Positions 26,446 to 33,987 of a stretch of DNA of 64,000 bases are shown one piece after another (the stretch's first letter is position 1; the number at the start of each line of letters is the position of its first letter). A program made the position numbers and the translations under genes. Source of the DNA: Mediterraneibacter hominis (GTDB lineage Bacteria > Bacillota > Clostridia > Lachnospirales > Lachnospiraceae); assembly GCF_014287475.1 (NCBI RefSeq), contig NZ_JACOPF010000001.1, positions 1,426,001 to 1,490,000 of the forward strand, in the 5' to 3' direction. The notes beneath the pieces were generated by a model, which was not told where the DNA came from, made no database searches, and saw nothing but the letters and a program-made list of their open reading frames with translations.

Positions 26446-26607
26446 ATGGAAAAAGATAAACATCTAGGACTCCGCATTGATTCAGAAACGCACAAGAAAT
26501 TAAAGAGCTTATCTGAATTTGACGGACGTTCCATAAATGGCGAAGTCTTATATCTTATTCGTCAGGCAATCTCACAGCACGAAAAAAAACATGGCACTTT
26601 AAAATAA
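26446..26607 (+). CDS. Arc-like ribbon-helix-helix DNA-binding protein
   Basis: This 53-residue protein begins MEKDKHLGLRIDSETHKKLK, continues with SEFDGRSINGEVLYLIRQAI and a basic tail, which is the ribbon-helix-helix fold of Arc/MetJ proteins. The beta-strand is LGLRID and the two helices follow. GGAGAATCTCT lies before the ATG. It would bind as a dimer of dimers to short operators. It is too short for many gene callers. The next gene on the same strand is a XRE regulator. Confidence 0.75.
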   Translation: MEKDKHLGLRIDSETHKKLKSLSEFDGRSINGEVLYLIRQAISQHEKKHGTLK

Positions 26608-26675
26608 TTTCCATGCTAAATCTGCCAAAGTGGACTAGTTCTAGTCCCATTTTATCACTTTCCTTTACTAAGATA

Positions 26676-26703
26676 AAGTTCTAAGCGAACTTATTTTAAG
26701 TTC
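26676..26703 (+). promoter_or_regulatory. Alternating AAGTTC/GAACTT operator upstream of the XRE gene
   Basis: AAGTTC, five bases, GAACTT, five bases and AAGTTC form two overlapping palindromes. The 17-base GAACTTATTTTAAGTTC (26687-26703) is a perfect inverted repeat. It ends 17 bases before the XRE start codon, overlapping its expected ribosome binding region. Confidence 0.55.
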
Positions 26704-26720
26704 TTTCAGAAGAGGTTAGT

Positions 26721-26954
26721 ATGGAACAGAAAATCAAACAGATAGACGGTAATATTGGAAATAACATTCGCAGAATCCGCCTTGAAAAAGGAATAAAGCA
26801 AACAACACTTGTCCGTATGCTACAACTACAAAATGTGAACATCACAAGAGAATCCCTTGTAAAAATCGAGAGGGGTATTCAACACATTTCCGTTTCACAG
26901 CTTCGAGGTATTCGCGATTGTTTGGAAACCACATACGATAAACTACTGGAATAA
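26721..26954 (+). CDS. XRE family helix-turn-helix regulator
   Basis: This 77-residue protein is a single lambda-repressor-type domain. Its first helix is NIGNNIRRIRLEKGIKQTTL, the recognition helix includes NVNITRESLVKIERG, and it ends ISVSQLRGIRDCLETTYDKL. AGAGG lies upstream of the ATG, after the AAGTTC/GAACTT operator. It is a likely autoregulator and may also control the divergent hypothetical gene. Confidence 0.8.
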   Translation: MEQKIKQIDGNIGNNIRRIRLEKGIKQTTLVRMLQLQNVNITRESLVKIERGIQHISVSQLRGIRDCLETTYDKLLE

Positions 26955-26989
26955 TTTTCTAAATAACATAAAATTTTACACAGGTTTTC

Positions 26990-27625
26990 TCACTCTATAA
27001 AAGAATGACTCATAATATAGAATTCTTCCTGGCTCGGCTGAACTCTTTTTTCCAGTTTTTCCAATGTATCATCATATCTTTTTGCTTCTTCCTCTTTCAC
27101 TGCCATTACAGGACTGTCGTAATAAAACCATTGGCTCCCGTCCAGCGTATTGGGAATCAATTCTTTTGCCATCATTGCCGCCGGATATTTCCCGCCTTCC
27201 ACACAAATATTATACTTTTTGCAGCTTTTAAATCCACGGCTTACATAATTGGCAGGACTGCCAAATATAACTATCACATCATAACCAAGTGACACTGCTT
27301 TCTCAAAAGAATATTCCATAAGCATTTTCCCATATCCCATTCTCTGATACTCCGGAGCAATACTGACAGGCCCAAAGGTAAGAATCTCCTTCTCCTTTCC
27401 ATTTCTATCCACTAGTTTTGCCTTTGTATACATGATATTCCCTATAATTTGTCCGTCCAGCTCAAGCACAAAGTCCAGCTCCGCTATAAAATCTTTATGT
27501 CCGCGCATATTATGGACCAAATAGTGCTCTATACAGCCTGGAATATAAAGATTATAAAACGCCCGTCTTGTAATATCCTCCACTATTTTATAGTCTGCAT
27601 CTTTTTCATTTCGTATATTTATCAT
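26990..27625 (-). CDS. GNAT family N-acetyltransferase
   Basis: The 211-residue protein has a GNAT domain in its first 145 residues, with acetyl-CoA loop FGPVSIAPEYQRMGYGKML (Q/RxxGxG pattern) and a C-terminal tail with YYDSPVMAV. Beta-strand VIVIFGSPANYVSRGFKSC matches the later GNAT strands. Substrate unknown; the class with FGP and SPANYVSRGF usually acts on small molecules or protein N-termini. It is convergent with the XRE gene. Confidence 0.85.
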   Translation of the reverse strand: MINIRNEKDADYKIVEDITRRAFYNLYIPGCIEHYLVHNMRGHKDFIAELDFVLELDGQIIGNIMYTKAKLVDRNGKEKEILTFGPVSIAPEYQRMGYGKMLMEYSFEKAVSLGYDVIVIFGSPANYVSRGFKSCKKYNICVEGGKYPAAMMAKELIPNTLDGSQWFYYDSPVMAVKEEEAKRYDDTLEKLEKRVQPSQEEFYIMSHSFIE

Positions 27626-27710
27626 GTCAGATTCTCCTTTCCTATTGCATAGTTCTGTCCTTTCAGGTCAGATATATGCTGCTTTATTCTGTCTGTGATT
27701 CATTACCAAA

Positions 27711-27741
27711 AGATGCAGGCTGCACGCAACAGTCTGCATCT
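27711..27741 (-). terminator. Probable terminator after pyrF
   Basis: AGATGCAG (27711-27718) pairs with CTGCATCT (27734-27741) and on the minus strand is followed by TTTTGGTAATG. It is 44 bases after the pyrF stop. The U tract is short. Confidence 0.5.
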
Positions 27742-27784
27742 CTTATTATCCGTCGAATATTTATATAGCTTGCTATAATCTTCT

Positions 27785-28714
27785 TTATCTTTTTGCTTCA
27801 ATTGCACTGCTTATGTCCTTCACCATCGCCTCTACCGCTGCCCTGGAAGCATCTCCAAAATTCTGCGCACCATATTTTGCATATGCTTCCTGCTTATATG
27901 CCGCAATGATACCACGAGAAGAATTTACGATTGCTCCAAGACCGTCCGCATTGAAAAAGTGTACTAAATCTTTTCCCTGTCCGCCCTGAGCGCCATATCC
28001 TGGAACTAGGATATACGCTTTTGGCATAATTTCCCGCAGCACTTTTCCCAATTCAGGATAGGTGGCACCTACAACAGCGCCGATGTAGCTGTATGCATCT
28101 CCCATACATTCTTCTCCCCACTCTGCTACTTTTTCTCCAACCAACTCATAGAGCGGGCGTCCTTCTATCAAACGATCCTGAAACTCCCCGCTGGAAGGAT
28201 TGGACGTCTTTACCAAAATAAACAACCCTTTCTTTTCTTTTTTACACACGTCAATAAACGGGTTCACACCATCTGAACCAAGATATGGATTCACAGTCAC
28301 AAAATCTTCTCCAAACGGAATACATTCATTTCCCCTTATATTTACCCTGCCCAGATGCCCTGTCGCATAAGCAGCGGACGTAGAGCCTATATCCCCTCTT
28401 TTTATATCTCCGATCACAACCAGATCCTTTGATTTACAGTAATCTACGGTTCTTTTAAATACCTCTATACCTGGAATTCCAAACTGTTCATACATAGCAA
28501 TCTGCGGTTTTACTGCCGGTATCAGATCATAGGTCTTGTCAATGATTTCTTTATTGAACTGCCAGACTGCCTGCGCAGCTCCCTCAAGAGTCTCTCCGAA
28601 TTCTGAAAATGCCGCTTCTTGTATATGCTCTGGAATATAATTTAACATCGGATCCAACCCAACAACAATCGGAGCTCCTGTTTTTTTAATCTTTTCCACT
28701 AACTTGTTAATCAT
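27785..28714 (-). CDS. pyrF: Orotidine 5'-phosphate decarboxylase, type 2
   Basis: PyrF (309 residues) makes UMP from OMP. It is the larger type 2 form, with IVVGLDPMLNYIPEHI, the catalytic VIGDIKRGDIGSTSAAY, FVTVNPYLGSDGVNPF and the C-terminal phosphate site NSSRGII. A promoter with 17-base spacing lies 64 bases upstream. It is encoded apart from pyrE. Confidence 0.95.
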   Translation of the reverse strand: MINKLVEKIKKTGAPIVVGLDPMLNYIPEHIQEAAFSEFGETLEGAAQAVWQFNKEIIDKTYDLIPAVKPQIAMYEQFGIPGIEVFKRTVDYCKSKDLVVIGDIKRGDIGSTSAAYATGHLGRVNIRGNECIPFGEDFVTVNPYLGSDGVNPFIDVCKKEKKGLFILVKTSNPSSGEFQDRLIEGRPLYELVGEKVAEWGEECMGDAYSYIGAVVGATYPELGKVLREIMPKAYILVPGYGAQGGQGKDLVHFFNADGLGAIVNSSRGIIAAYKQEAYAKYGAQNFGDASRAAVEAMVKDISSAIEAKR

Positions 28715-28777
28715 GCTTTTTCCTCTTTCTCTCTATGTTTTTTGGTACTTTTTGCAGCACAATATTACTTATTTATT

Positions 28778-28806
28778 ATCATAACATAAAACCGTATGAT
28801 ATTGAA
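28778..28806 (-). promoter_or_regulatory. pyrF promoter
   Basis: TTCAAT, a 17-base spacer and TATGAT (minus strand 28806-28778) form a plausible sigma-A promoter for pyrF. A palindrome TTGAA...TTCAA (28802-28820) overlaps the -35 and the end of the ABC gene, and may be an operator. Confidence 0.5.
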
Positions 28807-28816
28807 CATATTATAT

Positions 28817-30712
28817 TCAAGATAATTCAAATGCTCCTGTATAGAGCTGATAGTATTTTCCTCGTTTTTCAATTAATTCCTCATGGCTTCCTCTCTCGAT
28901 GATTCTGCCTAGCTCCAATACCATAATCACATCTGAATTCTGAACAGTAGACAATCTGTGGGCAATCACGAATACAGTTCTTCCCTGCATCAGAGAATCC
29001 ATTCCCCGCTGTACAATCGCCTCCGTACGGGTATCTATAGACGACGTCGCTTCATCCAGTATCATAACCGGCGGATCTGCCACCGCTGCACGCGCGATAG
29101 AAATCAACTGCCTCTGTCCCTGGGAGAGTCCGCTTCCGTCACCAGAGAGCACTGTGTCATATCCATCCGGCAGCATCCGGATAAAGCTGTCTGCATTGGC
29201 AAGCTTTGCCGCTGCAATACACTCCTCCTCTGTGGCGTCCAGCTTCCCGTATCTGAGATTTTCCATTACAGTCCCTGTAAATAAATTTACATCCTGGAGT
29301 ACAATTCCAAGAGAACGCCTCAAATCGGATTTTCTGATTTTGTTGATATTAATGCCGTCATACCGGATTTTTCCGTCCGCAATGTCATAAAAACGGTTAA
29401 TCAGATTCGTAATCGTTGTCTTACCTGCACCAGTAGCGCCTACAAATGCCACCTTCTGTCCCGGCTTCGCATACAAGGTAATGTTGTGCAGTACCACTTT
29501 ATTTTCTTCGTAGCCAAAGTCTACATCGAACATCTGTACTTCACCTTTTAATTCCGTATAAGTCAGAGTTCCGTCCTCATGCGGATGCTTCCACGCCCAT
29601 AATCCTGTCCGTTTATCTGCCTCCCTCAAAATACCATCTTTATATTGCGCATTTACCAATGTCACATAACCGTTATCCTGTTCGCTCTCTTCATCAATAA
29701 GCTCAAAGATACGTTTCGCCCCTGCCAGCGCCATAATAATTGCACTTAACTGCTGGGAAACCTGCCCGAGAGGCTGGATAAAGCTGCGGGATAACTGTAA
29801 AAAGGAAGCAATCATTCCAAGAGAAAGAACTCCAAGCCCTGTCAGACTGACGTTCACCAGTCCTGCAATTCCCATTGCTCCTCCTACTATGGCAACCATC
29901 ACATACAACACATAGCCTAAATTATTCATCGCCGGCATCAAAATATTTGCATAAGTAAATGCCTTAGACGATTGTTCGCAAAGCGCTTCATTTTTTGCAT
30001 TAAATTTCTCTTTTGCTTTCTCTTCATAGCAAAAAACTTTTACGACTTTCTGCCCGTTAATCATTTCTTCAATATATCCGTTGACATCCCCGATCGCCTC
30101 CTGTTGGCGTACAAAATATTTCCCGCTTTTTCCTGCAATCCCAGAAACAACTTTCATAATTACTACAATCAGGATGATTACAAATAAGGTTAGCCATATA
30201 CTGATCGAAAGCATTGCAAAAAATACGGCTACAATCGTAATAATAGAAGAAAAAAGCTGCGGAACACTCTGAGAAATCATCTGCCTCAAGGTATCTGTAT
30301 CATTTGTATAATGGCTCATTACATCCCCATGGGAATGTGTATCAAAATATTTAATCGGTAATGTCTGCATATGGGAGAACATTTCATCTCTGATCTCTTT
30401 TAAAATCCCCTGCGATATTACCGCCATTGTCCGGCTGTAAAATAAAGACGCCAGTATCCCAATTAAATAAATTCCCGCCAGTATTATCAATACGTGGAAC
30501 AAGGCGGAAAATCCTGGTGAAGCGTCCGAAAGAAGCGGCGTGATATAGTCGTCTATAAGCACCTGTAAAAACAAGGACGCCGCCACCATTGCGCCTGCAT
30601 TTAAGGCAATACAGATCAATACAAATATGAAACGTTTTTTATAGTCCTTCAGATATGACATAAGACGTTTTAATGTCTTTAAATCTAACTGCTGTCCTTT
30701 GTTCTTATTCAT
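28817..30712 (-). CDS. ABC exporter half-transporter, canonical NBD (MdlB-type)
   Basis: This 631-residue half-transporter has six membrane helices (about 45-340) followed by an ATPase domain (about 395-620) with VGATGAGKTTI (Walker A), LSQGQRQLISIARA (signature), MILDEATSSID (Walker B with catalytic Glu) and AHRLST (switch His). An N-terminal segment MNKNKGQQLDLKTLKRLM and an insertion in the ATPase (about 405-430) are visible. I chose the ATG at 30712 because AAAGGAGGCGGCAAGG precedes it. It overlaps its partner by eight bases. Pair substrates are usually drugs or lipids. Confidence 0.9.
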   Translation of the reverse strand: MNKNKGQQLDLKTLKRLMSYLKDYKKRFIFVLICIALNAGAMVAASLFLQVLIDDYITPLLSDASPGFSALFHVLIILAGIYLIGILASLFYSRTMAVISQGILKEIRDEMFSHMQTLPIKYFDTHSHGDVMSHYTNDTDTLRQMISQSVPQLFSSIITIVAVFFAMLSISIWLTLFVIILIVVIMKVVSGIAGKSGKYFVRQQEAIGDVNGYIEEMINGQKVVKVFCYEEKAKEKFNAKNEALCEQSSKAFTYANILMPAMNNLGYVLYVMVAIVGGAMGIAGLVNVSLTGLGVLSLGMIASFLQLSRSFIQPLGQVSQQLSAIIMALAGAKRIFELIDEESEQDNGYVTLVNAQYKDGILREADKRTGLWAWKHPHEDGTLTYTELKGEVQMFDVDFGYEENKVVLHNITLYAKPGQKVAFVGATGAGKTTITNLINRFYDIADGKIRYDGININKIRKSDLRRSLGIVLQDVNLFTGTVMENLRYGKLDATEEECIAAAKLANADSFIRMLPDGYDTVLSGDGSGLSQGQRQLISIARAAVADPPVMILDEATSSIDTRTEAIVQRGMDSLMQGRTVFVIAHRLSTVQNSDVIMVLELGRIIERGSHEELIEKRGKYYQLYTGAFELS

Positions 30713-32456
30713 CCTTGCCGCCTCCTTTCTGCTGTGATTCGTATACTTCGCGATAAATTGCATTGTTTTTAACCAGTTCTTCGTGGGTACCGATACCACT
30801 GATTTTCCCATCATCCATCACAATAATTCTGTCCGCATCCTGTACAGAGGATATTCTCTGTGCAATAATGATTTTTGTCGTATGCGGAATTTCTTCGAGA
30901 AATGCTTTTCTTATCATGGCATCTGTCTTTGTATCCACAGCACTCGTAGAATCATCTAAAATCAATATTTTCGGTTTTTTTAGAAGAGCCCTTGCTATAC
31001 ACAGTCTTTGCTTCTGTCCTCCCGAAACATTTGTGCCTCCCTGCTCAATATATGTGTCATATCCATCAGGGAAACCTGCTATAAAATCGTCTGCCTGAGA
31101 CAGCTTGCACGCATGCCTGATTTCTTCCTCTGTAGCATGTTCATTTCCCCATCTCAAATTTTCTTTGATTGTACCAGAAAACAGTTCATTTTTTTGCAGT
31201 ACCATAGCCACATTGTCCCTTAAAACTTCCAGATCATACTCTCTTACATTTCTTCCGCCGACCTTTATTTTGCCTTCTGTCACATCATACAGGCGAGGAA
31301 TCAACTGTACCAATGTAGATTTTGAAGTCCCGGTTCCTCCGATAATTCCAATCGTTTCTCCGGATGAAATTTTTAAATGTATATCATCCAGGCATTTTTT
31401 ATGCGCCTTATTCGAATAACTAAATGCTACATGTTCAAATTCAATTGAACCGTCCGGCACTTCCATTACTGGATTACTGCCATTTTTCAAATCACTTTCT
31501 TCTGTCAGCACCTCCGCAATTCTTTCTGCTGATGCTTTGGACATAACAATCATAACAAATACCATAGAAAGCATCATCAAGCTCATTAAAATCTGCATTG
31601 TGTACGTAATCAGGCTCATCAGCTCTCCTGTACTTAGACCAGTGTTTGGATTTCCGCCGCTTGATACAATCGCCTTCGCCCCAAACCACGACAGAAGAAT
31701 CAGACAGACATACATACAGAACTGCATAAGCGGCATATTAAATGCAAGCATTTTCTCTGCCTTGGAAAAATCTTTATATATCTGTGCAGAAATACTTCCG
31801 AATTTCTCCCGTTCGTAATCTTCTCTTACAAATGATTTGACGACCCGAATACCTCTCAGATTCTCTTGTACAACATTGTTCAGCTTATCATATGTTTTAA
31901 ATACCCTTTTAAAAATCGGATGTACACGTGTCATAATTACATACAGTCCAATGCCAAGAATTGGAATACATCCTACAAATATTAAAGAGAGCTGCGCATC
32001 TACCTTAAAAGCGCAGAACAAAGAAAATACCAGCATAAATGGAGAACGTATCGCCATTCGGATAATCATCTGATATGCCATCTGCACATTTGTCACATCC
32101 GTAGTCAGTCTTGTCACAATACTAGATGTAGAAAATTTATCAATATTTGAAAACGAAAAATTCTGCACATTATAGTACATATCTTTTCTTAGGTTTTTCG
32201 CAAATCCTGCTGAAGCGTATGCTGCTGCCTTTCCAGCCCCGACTCCGAAAAAGAGGGATAAAAAAGCTGCCACTAAAAGCGCCAGTCCCATCTTCCATAT
32301 ATATCCCATATCCCCTTTTTCAATTCCATAATCAATCAAATTTGCCATCAGAAGTGGAATAACTACTTCCATTACCACTTCCAGTGCAACCAGAATCGGC
32401 GCCTGAATAGATTCTTTTTTATATTCTCGTATACTTCTGGATAAAATTTTTACCAT
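30705..32456 (-). CDS. ABC exporter half-transporter, degenerate NBD (MdlA-type)
   Basis: The 583-residue partner also has six membrane helices and one ATPase domain. Its Walker A is GGTGTSKSTL (unusual TSK), its signature is VSGGQKQRLCIARAL, and its Walker B reads ILILDDSTSAVD with Asp in place of the catalytic Glu, while its switch segment is AQRISS with Gln instead of His. These changes identify it as the degenerate half of a heterodimer like BmrCD or TM287/288. It follows the MarR regulator, overlapping by seven bases. Confidence 0.9.
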   Translation of the reverse strand: MVKILSRSIREYKKESIQAPILVALEVVMEVVIPLLMANLIDYGIEKGDMGYIWKMGLALLVAAFLSLFFGVGAGKAAAYASAGFAKNLRKDMYYNVQNFSFSNIDKFSTSSIVTRLTTDVTNVQMAYQMIIRMAIRSPFMLVFSLFCAFKVDAQLSLIFVGCIPILGIGLYVIMTRVHPIFKRVFKTYDKLNNVVQENLRGIRVVKSFVREDYEREKFGSISAQIYKDFSKAEKMLAFNMPLMQFCMYVCLILLSWFGAKAIVSSGGNPNTGLSTGELMSLITYTMQILMSLMMLSMVFVMIVMSKASAERIAEVLTEESDLKNGSNPVMEVPDGSIEFEHVAFSYSNKAHKKCLDDIHLKISSGETIGIIGGTGTSKSTLVQLIPRLYDVTEGKIKVGGRNVREYDLEVLRDNVAMVLQKNELFSGTIKENLRWGNEHATEEEIRHACKLSQADDFIAGFPDGYDTYIEQGGTNVSGGQKQRLCIARALLKKPKILILDDSTSAVDTKTDAMIRKAFLEEIPHTTKIIIAQRISSVQDADRIIVMDDGKISGIGTHEELVKNNAIYREVYESQQKGGGKDE

Positions 32457-32899
32457 ACCTGCTCCTCCTGTTCTACATTTTTCTTCAGCCTTTCCAAGTA
32501 AGAATAAAATTGTTTAAGTTCTTCTTTTGAAAATCCCTTAATTATCTGTCTCTCAATCCGTTCATGTCCTTCTTCCATCTCCTCTGCCATCTTTATTGCT
32601 TTTTCTGTCAATACCAGCTTCTTCAGTCGTGCATCTGTATGCACATTTTCGCGAATTATCAACCCTTTTTCAACCATCAGGTTTACAACCTTGGACGCTG
32701 TAGAACGAGTCACATGAAATTCTGATTCCAAATCTTTTTGATAGATGTCCTTCTCTCTGTTTTCCCACAGATAGCCAATAATCCATCCATTAGATCCAGT
32801 CACTTGAACGAGACGTTCCCTATTTATACTGTTGTCAATAAACCTTTTGATTAAATTATCCAGGGCTCTTATCTCCATACCCACATATTTTTTCTTCAT
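32450..32899 (-). CDS. MarR family transcriptional regulator
   Basis: The 149-residue protein has the MarR winged helix: WIIGYLWENREKDIYQKDLE, FHVTRSTASKVVNLMVEKGL with the recognition helix, and the wing LIIRENVHTDARLKKLVLT. The start at 32899 (MKKKYVGMEIRAL) follows GGGAGAAAAA. It heads the exporter operon and its own promoter overlaps an inverted repeat, so it is probably an autorepressor relieved by an exporter substrate. Confidence 0.9.
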   Translation of the reverse strand: MKKKYVGMEIRALDNLIKRFIDNSINRERLVQVTGSNGWIIGYLWENREKDIYQKDLESEFHVTRSTASKVVNLMVEKGLIIRENVHTDARLKKLVLTEKAIKMAEEMEEGHERIERQIIKGFSKEELKQFYSYLERLKKNVEQEEQVW

Positions 32900-32948
32900 T
32901 TTTTCTCCCAATACAACAGATTGTATTTTCCATCTATTTTGTTTTATT

Positions 32949-33013
32949 TCAAACTGTACGAAATCAAACTGTTTGACATACAACATTTTAAAACCACAAA
33001 TAATAAATGTCAA
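32949..33013 (-). promoter_or_regulatory. Promoter and operator of the marR-exporter operon
   Basis: TTGACA (33013-33008), a 17-base spacer and TAAAAT (32990-32985) form a near-perfect promoter on the minus strand. TCAAACTGTTTGA (32964-32976) is a palindrome overlapping the expected start point, and its half TCAAACTGT recurs at 32949-32957, 15 bases apart. These are likely MarR operators. Confidence 0.65.
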
Positions 33014-33020
33014 GAGGGAA

Positions 33021-33159
33021 AATTATAAAGTTAATTGACGAAAACGATCTGCGCAAGAGGGAGTGTATTGCAACGTTCGTCAGGGCTTCGCCGGAATTCC
33101 TCACTTTTGCAACACACTCCCTCCCTCGCTTACACTTTCGCCAGCTTAAGTTTATAATT
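33021..33159. repeat. 139-bp imperfect inverted repeat (MITE-like palindrome)
   Basis: AATTATAAAGTTAA (33021-33034) is mirrored by TTAAGTTTATAATT (33146-33159) and GAGGGAGTGTATTGCAA (33057-33073) by TTGCAACACACTCCCTC (33107-33123), with one mismatch each. The intervening arms are partly complementary, so the whole element folds into a long hairpin with a 33-base centre. It has no ORF and ends eight bases upstream of the marR -35. It could be a MITE or other palindromic repeat. Confidence 0.6.
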
Positions 33160-33206
33160 TCAGACAGAACAGAACCGACTTCACGCTACTTGTTGCTTCG
33201 TTAAAT

Positions 33207-33653
33207 TTATATATTACATTCCATACTGAAAAATACATCTTCTTCTATCTCTCTGAAACCGTTTTTCTTATAAAACTCATATGCCGAAGCTGTCCTTTTC
33301 GTACGCAAAGTTATTTTCTTATAGTTCTTTCTTCTGCCATATACTCTTAACATTTTTAAAAATAAGGAACCCGCACCTTTTCCCTGGCAGGAGGAGCGAA
33401 TACAAAAATCATCTATACAGTATTCTGTTCCATTAAACCAATGTTTCAGCCTGCCTAATGATACTCCTACTAATTCATTCCCTTCATACAGTCCCAATGC
33501 CAAAGAATTTACGTTCCCTATTACGTCCAAAATATAAAGATGAAATATTTCTTCATCATCCCAATTATCATACCAGGGATCAACTGCAAACGCATCTTTT
33601 ATTATCTCCATAATTTCTTTTTCATTCTGCATATTCAATTGTCTGATTTCCAT
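33207..33653 (-). CDS. GNAT family N-acetyltransferase
   Basis: This 148-residue GNAT protein starts MEIRQLNMQNEKEIMEII and has the family strand CIDDFCIRSSCQGKGAGSLF, containing the acetyl-CoA loop Q/RxxGxG (CQGKGAG), and a final KITLRTKRTASAYEFYKKNG. Substrate unknown. It lies 193 bases upstream of the MITE-like repeat and 191 bases downstream of tRNA-Leu on the opposite strand. Confidence 0.8.
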   Translation of the reverse strand: MEIRQLNMQNEKEIMEIIKDAFAVDPWYDNWDDEEIFHLYILDVIGNVNSLALGLYEGNELVGVSLGRLKHWFNGTEYCIDDFCIRSSCQGKGAGSLFLKMLRVYGRRKNYKKITLRTKRTASAYEFYKKNGFREIEEDVFFSMECNI

Positions 33654-33844
33654 TTCATAAATGCCTCCTTATCACATGTATATCATTTAGAAATATTGTA
33701 CTTCATCTATCTTATTTGGAATGTTTTTATTATAGCATAATACATACAGAACTTCTTTCATTTTCTATGGCTGAAAAACTATGTTAAAAATTAAATTTAG
33801 GGGTTTACAAAATAATTCGGTTATGATAAGATATTTTTTGTCGG

Positions 33845-33928
33845 GCGGAAGTGGCGGAATGGCAGACGCGCTAGATTCAGGTTCTAGTGGGAGTTAATCC
33901 TGTGAGAGTTCAAGTCTCTTCTTCCGCA
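33845..33928 (+). tRNA. tRNA-Leu (anticodon CAG)
   Basis: The 84-base gene folds as a class II tRNA: acceptor GCGGAAG with CTTCCGC plus discriminator A, anticodon stem CTAGA/TCTAG with loop TTCAGGT (CAG), a variable arm GGGAGTTAATCCT and T arm GAGAG/CTCTT with loop TTCAAGT. CCA is not encoded. Its last 31 bases (from 33898) belong to the integration core repeated at 39152. Confidence 0.93.
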
Positions 33929-33930
33929 TT
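33898..33930 (+). repeat. attL core repeat in the tRNA-Leu 3' end
   Basis: The 33 bases are identical to 39152-39184 and cover the T arm and 3' acceptor stem of tRNA-Leu. This is the usual attB choice of tyrosine integrases, and the tRNA is restored whole on the left. Confidence 0.85.
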
Positions 33931-33941
33931 GCAGACATAAA

Positions 33942-33979
33942 CAAGAAACCACAGTAAATCTAAGGTTTCTTGTTTTTTT
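33942..33979 (+). terminator. Terminator supplied by the element for tRNA-Leu
   Basis: CAAGAAACC (33942-33950) pairs with GGTTTCTTG (33964-33972) and is followed by seven Ts. It lies inside the element, 14 bases after the tRNA, so it replaces the host terminator displaced to the right end. Confidence 0.8.
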
Positions 33980-33987
33980 ATGCTTAA

